A stretch of 64,000 nt of DNA from Berberis thunbergii (taxonomy: Eukaryota; Streptophyta; Magnoliopsida; Ranunculales; Berberidaceae): positions 372,001 to 436,000 of the forward strand of contig QNQO01000457.1 of the NCBI GenBank assembly GCA_003290165.1, given 5' to 3'. Both the position numbers and the translations under genes were made by a program. Below are positions 56,390 through 64,000 of this stretch, piece after piece. Under the pieces are notes generated by a model that ran no database searches, was not told the DNA's origin, and worked only from the letters and a program-made list of their open reading frames with translations. The stretch's first letter is position 1. Every line of letters begins with the position of its first letter.

Positions 56390-58252
56390 TTAGAGTAGCA
56401 GAAGCGATATGAGAAGCACTGATAGAGATGACAAGAAGATACAGGCGGTCATGCGCTGATGACCACTAGGTCGTGATCCGGTTGGAGGTGATGCAGCACC
56501 ACCGTCAGAGTTTGGCGTTAACTTAGAGACAGGAGGTAGAGGTGGCTCGGCTACATCACTTTCTGTGAGGGCAGGGTATGGAGCCTCTGCTGGTGGCAAA
56601 AACGATGGGGAAATAACTTCCATTAGACTACCAGGAAGAACAGGCAGCATGTAGCTGGGTGTGTCAGCCATGTCTAGGCACTTATTCCCTACATAATACA
56701 ACTTAATAAAGAACATTTAGAAAACTATCTGTATTAATAACTAATTTTACACTAGTTGGCGTGCATATGCAATTGTTCTTTTTTTCAGTTGGATTTGAAT
56801 TATCCAAATTAAGCCTAGCAAAATATTAAACTATAACGCTAAACAGTAGAATAGGAGCTACTTACTTCTGTAAGCTACAGCAGTCCCTGGAAAATCGGTT
56901 ATGATACCATCAACTGCTGTTCCACTTCCTGTGGCATATGAGTTTAGCTCAACTGTTGGATCTGAGAAGTAGTCCCATGCTTGCGAGACAAACTCATTTC
57001 TGAATAGAAATGCATAGACAGGAAGGTTGAATGAATGCAGCTTCTGTACAACATTGGTAGCGCCGGTCAGGAAGGCAAGATTTTTGGGAAAGACTGACTT
57101 TTTGGTGATGGCAACTGAATTTGCAAAGTTCTTGATGTCCTCAATAGTTGAGTTATCAGCAGTGCGAATGTTATCATCAACCATGTACATGCGCTTGTAC
57201 CTAGGTTGTTCCTCCTTGAACTTCGTTAAAACTGCTTCACTGGTGGATTGGATGATAACCTCCTGGGTAGTCAGGGTGCTATATCCGGTTTTGTTTAAAG
57301 AATCAAGGACCGCATCAACTATGTCTAAGCCCTTAATTGCTGCAAGGTACACCGCATTCTGAAGAGGAGAAAGCAAAATGATTAACCCACAAAGAAGAGA
57401 TCCAAGTCAAGATAGACATCTCTTTGCCACAGAAATGCCATAGATGCAGAGGTGTTATAATTATATTAAACTCACCTCTACACTGATCAAGACACCAGAA
57501 ATAGACTTGTTCTTTGCAAATATCAGAAAGTCATCCAATGACATACCTTTTCTAGAACTATTTTTGCCTAGATGAGAAAAACAACCTGCAATAAATTTGA
57601 AATGTCAGAATTATCTACTGATGTGCTTAATATTTGACACTCAAGGATAGTACAGGTTTGTCCTAATTATTCAAAATTTTGTACTCCAAGCCCATTGAAA
57701 TAGTATGATAGTTCAGATAGTATAATGATATGACTGAAAGTGGATATTACCTATGGCTTCTGATGGTGTTATGGGGAAGTCTGATAAGACACCATCGACA
57801 GAGAAGTCACCATTGTCAACAAAAGACAAAACCTCCTTTATCGAGTCATAACTGAAATTATAAGCGATAGGTACATCATTCATAAACTCTGATGCAAAAA
57901 CCTCTAGGCCTTCTTTATGTCCGTCCGAGACAAGAGATGTATGAGGTTGCAAATACGATCCAGCATTTACGGGCCATATGTAGTACTTTGGGACAAGAAT
58001 TCCAGATGCAAATGTCTTTATAAATGTGAGATTTTTCAGAAGGGAACCGTATGTCTGATTGGTTGAAAGCTCAATCCTGTCTGGCTCCAGAAAGCGGAAA
58101 ACGAGTTTTGTCTTGCTTGGTTTAAAACGTGCAACAATACTTCTTAGGAAGCCCACCTCAGGTGAGGAGATGTAATTGACAATAACTTGTCTTGATATAG
58201 ACAACACATAACTTCTCATGCTCAGATTATGTTGTGCAAAAAACGTGTCGTA
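56390..58252 (-). CDS. SHV3-like glycerophosphodiester phosphodiesterase-like (GDPDL) protein, C-terminal 467 residues
   Basis: Exons 57751-58252, 57476-57585, 56866-57358 and 56390-56688 have GT-AG borders and sum to 1404 nt, an exact 468 codons ending in TAA. The joined frame has no stop. Text includes [102 protein letters not shown] and [15 protein letters not shown]. The C-terminus is proline-rich ([14 protein letters not shown]) and ends in a hydrophobic tail ([14 protein letters not shown]), a GPI-anchor signal. GDPDL proteins act at the cell surface in wall organisation. The N-terminal half and signal peptide are missing, so alone it is not the normal protein. It lies closest to the element's 3' end. 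Confidence 0.9.
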
Positions 58253-58711
58253 CTGAAATTAAAAGAGCCAGAAAAGAAGAATTAAGACATGATGCAGGAC
58301 AAATGCATATTCTGTGCATTTCAGCATATATTACATTAGGAAAAATGCATAACTTTCCATGCTTAGATTATGTTGTACAAATGCATATTGTGTGCCTCAT
58401 CTATTAACAAAAGTTCACTATCAAAATTTTGGACTACACACCAGACCCAACAAGAATGTAGCAGCCTAATTCTCAATTTCATCAAAATAAAACTACTATA
58501 CTTGTCAAACCCACTTAAAAAAAAATCAACAAGTTTTTCAAAAAGCATATTTTTGAAGAAGGTAAATGATGCTAATCGGTTAAGGAAATATATACCTAGT
58601 TCATGGGAATAGTATGCTTCAATCAAACATATAAGGTTCACTAAATATAAACTTATTTGACAATAAATTACATATGGTTTGATTGAAAAGAAACGAGTAG
58701 GTCAGGTTCAC
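58253..58711. other. Intron-like sequence between GDPDL and urease fragments
   Basis: It begins with the acceptor side of the GDPDL intron (TTTTAATTTCAG on the minus strand). No exon is recognised. The junction between the two captured genes lies within this stretch. Confidence 0.5.
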
Positions 58712-58803
58712 CTATGGTAAGCATGGATTGTTCTGCCTTTAAACGCAGCAATAGTGTGTTCAACACATCCAGATTCATTTAAGGTGTCAGCGTGAAGGTT
58801 AAC
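58712..58803 (-). pseudogene. Urease, single exon
   Basis: One exon with AG acceptor and GTGAAC donor encodes [20 protein letters not shown] then [10 protein letters not shown], matching the catalytic-domain text of plant urease just before the SEGAGGGHAPD motif. Urease hydrolyses urea to ammonia and carbamate. The nickel-binding exons are absent. Confidence 0.82.
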
Positions 58804-59357
58804 CTGTAGAAAGATATCATTAAAGCTTGATAGTATAGAGCAAATTTGTAAATTTCGCTAATTCAGATTTCTGATATAATATAATTACAAACAATAATTA
58901 AATATCAATACCATTAAGCTTATATAAAAAAAATAGTAATAATAACAGAGCAACATTCACAAATAAAAAATTTGACTGAAAACAAAAGTATAGTGAGCTT
59001 AGTGTGCCTCTTCATTTATTTGAATTCATCACCGTCCCATACTGACACTTCCAAACATGCCTAGATAGGACACTGATGCAAGAAACAAGAAACACCCTTT
59101 TTTTCAAAAGAATAATGTGTTCTTCATACTAGTTTATAAAATGGAAGAACACGAATGCATGTTTTCTTGTGGTTACTAGAGATATTTGATATGTCTCCAA
59201 AGCTTCTTATAGATTTCAAATGATTCTCTTCTTCTAGAGATAATAGACTTACTTTGATGCCTTAACAAGGTCAAAAGTAACTTTTTCAGACAAATAAATG
59301 CCTTCAACAAAAGACTTGAATGACAGTGATATATACTCCACACAACAGTCAAATTAC
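58804..59357. other. Intron-like AT-rich sequence
   Basis: No exon was recognised between the urease and clathrin pieces. Confidence 0.5.
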
Positions 59358-59498
59358 CTTGGACAGCTGATCCAGAATTGCATTATCCGCTGCCTGCACG
59401 ATGATCTGAAGATTTCCTCTCAAATTAACCAGCAAAAGGTCCTTCATGCATTCCAATGCCCACTCCCTGGAAAGGGTTCCAAAGAACTCTACAAGTGA
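59358..59498 (-). pseudogene. CHC: Clathrin heavy chain exon fused to unrelated sequence
   Basis: The exon encodes [20 protein letters not shown] then [15 protein letters not shown], identical in pattern to plant clathrin heavy chain, the triskelion coat protein of endocytic vesicles. After IIVQ the text changes to [12 protein letters not shown], which is not the clathrin continuation. The exon still ends with a GTAATT donor. A capture junction therefore lies within the exon, with the frame kept open. Confidence 0.82.
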
Positions 59499-60336
59499 CT
59501 AGACACCAAACATCAGCATTTGAAAACACTAGACTATGGAGGCAAAGAGATCAGTTGAAGACTGGTCACTTACACAACTCTAAGAATTATATGACACAGT
59601 ACTGCAAGGTCAAACTGACAAGCAACATGTTGACATCCAATTTAAGTAACATAAAATTCATAGTTTTGTACCGAGAGAACTGCTTCCATAGAGGAGATCG
59701 ATTCATACTCAACTTATTAGAATATAGTAAGTCAAAGTACTAGAAAAACAAAGTCGTATACGAATAACAGATTTATGAAAATGCCAACTGGATCCACACT
59801 TGAAATACCAATTAGCGTACACATATAAAGGTAATATGAAAAGCAAACTACCTTCTTCTGGATGGGAGCTCTCAGAAGCATTGTTATTACTAGCATACAC
59901 ACTTGTTCCTCCACAATAATTTTAGGAGCATTTGCCTATTCTCTTTCCATTGAAACACAATAAGAATGATTTAGCAGGAATATGAGAGTAAAGTAGAAGC
60001 CTAGATGAAATATAACCGCTAAAAGCTAAACCAAAAGGCTTCAAACAGAATATACCAGACACGTATTTCAAATTGCTCTAGTTAACATATAGAGCCACAT
60101 ATATCTAAGACTGCTATCGAGAATATACCAGAATATACTAGAAGAATGAAAAATCGATAAAAAAAAGTCATCTTCATCTAGAAGAATGATTTAAAATTGC
60201 TATCTAATTAATGATATCTAAAAGAAAAGAAAAGGAAACAGTTAAACAAATAAGCTTTAAAATGAACATGAAGCAATTGCCATCTTAGATAGTCACAACA
60301 TGAGAAGGAAAACATACATATGCATAATGGGCATAC
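59499..60336. other. No recognised coding between clathrin and kinase fragments
   Basis: AT-rich intron-like sequence. No family could be assigned. Confidence 0.5.
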
Positions 60337-61109
<773 letters not shown>

Positions 61110-61525
61110 CACCATACGTGGCATGTTTCGGCCAAGGCAGCTCACTCCTCTTCTTCTTCTCACCCTGAGTTTCCGCTCCAGCTTTGGATCAAAACCATCA
61201 TACAAACCCCACTGCTCTTCTATTTCCTGCCTTGTACTAGTTACCACCATTTCAGCAGCATCAAGGCCCATCTCTTCTGCCTCAATTCTTCTCATTATCT
61301 TGTAAGTTGAGTTAATTTCCTCCATAGAGTGCCTCCCCTGTTTCAGTAGTTGCTCAAATTTGTTCCTGCCCAATGAGTGTCCGGTTAGCACCATTGGGAC
61401 ATTGAAGGCACCGGATAAATGTGTTGCTGCCTCTCCAGCATCTGCATAGTGCCCGTGAATCACATAAGGCCATGTTGGCTTCCCACCTTCCACTTGGTCC
61501 CCTAGGGCCCTTGCCATATTTAATA
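61110..61525 (-). pseudogene. SPS: Sucrose-phosphate synthase, one long exon
   Basis: The open minus-strand text [80 protein letters not shown] and [19 protein letters not shown] is plant sucrose-phosphate synthase, the enzyme making sucrose-6-phosphate from UDP-glucose and fructose-6-phosphate. The 3' edge is a natural donor after MPRMVV. The 5' edge is not natural: SPS identity stops near LNMARALG, and GC-rich unrelated sequence takes over while the frame stays open to 61622. Confidence 0.9.
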
Positions 61526-61700
61526 ACCGCGCACGCTGAAACCCGCTGCGGCCAGAAACAGCACGTACAGCAGACACGCTAAATCGCACTCTGTCTGGAT
61601 CAACATCACACTCTGTCTGCAATGCAGAGCACGCTGAAACTGCAGCGCACCCTGCCTGGGACGCGCTCTGTGCTGCAGTGTTCGGATCATCCCTTCCCTT
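61526..61700. other. GC-rich spacer in CACTA element 3
   Basis: A ~175-bp GC-rich block containing several GCACGC, CTCTGTCTG and CTGCAG motifs abuts the 5' edge of the SPS exon. It resembles the GC-rich block at 6377-6560 in composition. Its origin is not identified. Confidence 0.5.
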
Positions 61701-62188
61701 TCAGTTACCGCCGGATTATCTCCAGTGTTTACTTATAAAGGAGGGAGTAGCAAATTGAGGAGCCTCAAAACTCCATCTATCTGCGGAAAAAAAGTTTTAA
61801 TCTCCATGTTACTATCTGATAAAATTTAAAGTGACCTTTTGTTGAAACTTTGAAAAAACTGAAACAAAATCACATTTAACGATTTGCAAATGAAAAATTT
61901 TAAATACAAATGATAGTTTGGACCTAACAGAAGAAGGCGAAGTAGTCATTGTTTCTGGATATTTGTAAAAAGGAAAGAGCCACAAGATTAAAATAAATAA
62001 ATAAAAAAGCGCAATTCGCCAAATATTTCTCATCATCAGTGGAAGGCAAGTAGAATCAATGCTGCAAATATTTTAACTTGGAAAACTTATTTGATTTGAG
62101 TAATGAAAGTAGATCTATAAAAACATTTTCAATCATATCAAATTAGCACGCAAAGCATTTATAATCAAAGAAGATATACGAACACAAC

Positions 62189-62317
62189 CTTTCACTCTTT
62201 GGTCGAATGTAGCTTTATCACGCATCATCAAAGCTGCAGCCTCTCCATTCAATGGGTCTGATGGATTGGGGTATAGAAGAAGTTGTGGAAGGAACACTTC
62301 AAAGACATTTACTAGAT
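62189..62317 (-). pseudogene. Ubiquitin-conjugating enzyme E2 (plant UBC4/5/6 type), one exon
   Basis: The exon encodes [20 protein letters not shown] then [20 protein letters not shown], the C-terminal part of the E2 fold in the plant UBC4/5/6 group. The catalytic cysteine lies upstream and is not present. An AG acceptor flanks the 5' edge (62317) and a GT the 3' edge. Confidence 0.85.
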
Positions 62318-63319
62318 CTGAAACATATAAAATCCATTGTCAGGAACTGAACATGACCAACAAACTACAGCCCGTGAAACATATTTAATTTTTTGACGAA
62401 AATATAACAATCTTATTCAAAGAAGACAATGATATAGTTTGTTATTTACCAAACATGGGGCTCCAAGAAATGAGACACTGAAGCCCCAAGAAATGAAGCA
62501 TACAAGCATAACTTAAATGTTCACCAAGGGAATTCAACATTAATGAAAGCAATAGAAATTAAGAGTATTATGCATAACACGTTCAATGTCCAATGTTTAA
62601 ACAATTCAGAATAGTTTCATTCCGTACCTCGCTAGGAATCTGTGACAATCAAATTCTGTGCTTGTCCTGAAATTTTAAATAGGTCCAAAGCAAACTCAAA
62701 ATCATGTGGCCCCCTTAAAAGCCTTTAGTGTATTTTGCACTTTAAGGGGACCAGCTACAAAAGAATAGAAATTTATTTAAATGCCTTTTGAGGGGGCAAA
62801 TCCAAAATAGACATTTTGAAGGAGGCCTAAGCTGGCCTTTTTTGGTTTGTCCTCGAGCAAGCTTTGATCACATCCAAAGACTGAGAAAATTGAAGAGTAA
62901 TACAAAGAACGTAAAGAGAATCTGATATCGGTGATGATTACTTAGCCACATGTGCGCTACCTAGATGTCCATATACCTTGGCCTACATAAAGAACAATGC
63001 ATCCTATCATTATTCACTAAAAAATGATGGATGGATGATACTTAGAAAGGGTTTTTCAGTGTAACCCATAATTAGTTATGAAAGTCTTTTCATCTCTTCT
63101 TTGATCAACATGTAGTAGTCACTAACATTTTTCAAAAGAAAAGGTTTCATGAGCTTACGCTCCTTAGAAGTATCAATAAGATAGATATTCATAGTAGATT
63201 ACATAGATTGCATTTAAGTGAATGAAAAGATATACTATATGGAATGAGTAACTTCTTTCTGTCTGTTGGGTGTTTTCTTATGCATCTGCAATCTGCAATA
63301 ATGAAGATGGAAGACTTAC
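62318..63319. other. No recognised coding between UBC and SULTR fragments
   Basis: AT-rich intron-like sequence with no exon I can assign. Confidence 0.5.
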
Positions 63320-63923
63320 GTGCCATCTCGATAATCACAAAATATATTCTTTCAACTTCTGGTCCACGTTTTGAGGCTCCATCAGTATTGATTTCATATT
63401 CCCGCAGCCTAATAGCATAATGTAATATTAGGTAAGTACACTTTAACTGAACGTGTTGACAGTTTATCTTGAGGAGTTTCAGAATTGTTAGTTGATCTAA
63501 TTCAGGGATTTAAGCCTCACCTATCTTTTATATGACTTATGTTTGCAAAATAAACTGGTGCATCAATCCGAACAATCACAATGCCATTGTAAGTGTATGC
63601 TTCTGGGTACTGTTCAGTATTTCTATATACAGTGGTTCCAGGAAGACGTCCCAATATAGCTGCATTGAAAACCAGAAAGCATACTTCAGAATATTTTCAC
63701 AGAATCAATTCTAGATAGTACATGATTGTTCTAATACGTGTTCAGATGTTCAGATATGCCACAGAGAGAATGTTCATAGTGAAAATGACAAACAATAAGA
63801 AAATAGTTGCTCCATGGGAATTAATATGGTACAAATATCCAGATCAACCCAAACTACGAAAAAAAACTCACCAATATGTGGATTTGCTGATTCATGGATG
63901 ACAAACACGAGTGAAAGCCCCAC
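63320..63923 (-). pseudogene. SULTR sulfate transporter, three exons around the STAS domain
   Basis: Exons 63872-63923 (GLSLVFVIHESANPHI), 63521-63659 (LGRLPGTTVYRNTEQYPEAY then TYNGIVIVRIDAPVYFANIS) and 63320-63408 (LREYEINTDGASKRGPEVER then IYFVIIEMA) have consensus splice borders. This is the linker and STAS domain start of plant sulfate transporters, best fitting the group 4 (vacuolar) type. Membrane-spanning exons would lie beyond the window or are absent. Confidence 0.85.
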
Positions 63924-64000
63924 CTACAGTGTCGAATTTCCTAGATCATATTAATAACACAGCAGTAATAAACAAATGTATATGAAGAACAAATTTCTCC

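Overview
The window is nuclear DNA of a flowering plant, probably a eudicot. The evidence is spliced plant genes (SHV3-like GDPDL, ascorbate peroxidase, urease, sucrose-phosphate synthase), plant Ty1/copia and Ty3/gypsy elements, a DUF659-type hAT transposon and CACTA transposons ending in CACTACACCAAAA. I see no complete ordinary host gene. Almost everything recognisable is transposon, nested several layers deep, plus pieces of host genes carried by transposons.

Layout: (1) 1-15977, a decayed Ty1/copia element in plus orientation, split by an ~11.2 kb CACTA-derived insertion (about 1990-13218). The insertion carries minus-strand fragments of citrate synthase, an ATG1-like kinase, exportin 1 and a VTT/SNARE-associated Golgi protein. 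(2) 16301-19868, an apparently complete hAT transposon with a perfect 8-bp target duplication and an open three-exon transposase. (3) 22485-32210, an old Tat-like Ty3/gypsy element on the minus strand, with an additional ORF antisense to gag-pol and ~180-bp tandem repeats. A LINE ORF1 scrap and part of a second related gypsy copy (33266-37020) follow. (4) 37025-~46000, another gypsy element on the minus strand, split by a complete 6251-bp CACTA element (37373-43623, 3-bp duplication CCA). That CACTA carries plus-strand fragments of a DHHC palmitoyltransferase, an ascorbate peroxidase and an IQD protein. A 5'-truncated LINE sits in this gypsy element's LTR. (5) 48827-48987, a broken histone H3 exon, and 49018-50806, a young gag-only LTR element. 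(6) 53323-55633, an Athila-like gag/protease split at 55634 by a third CACTA terminus that runs off the window. This CACTA holds minus-strand fragments of at least seven genes: GDPDL, urease, clathrin heavy chain, GSK3/shaggy kinase, sucrose-phosphate synthase, ubiquitin-conjugating enzyme and a SULTR sulfate transporter.

The central observation is that the three CACTA elements are one gene-capturing family. They share termini and palindromic ACGGTT/AACCGT subterminal repeats. Two terminal types are distinguishable: CACTACACCAAAAGGC marks the end from which captured genes read in the sense direction, and CACTACACCAAAA followed by A/C-rich sequence marks the other. In each element every recognised captured fragment reads in the same direction away from the first end. 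The last captured fragment is the 3' part of a host gene; in two elements it keeps its own stop codon. Introns and splice sites are retained, so capture was from genomic DNA. No CACTA transposase was found, so these copies look non-autonomous. All family assignments are from reading translations by eye; no database search was run.
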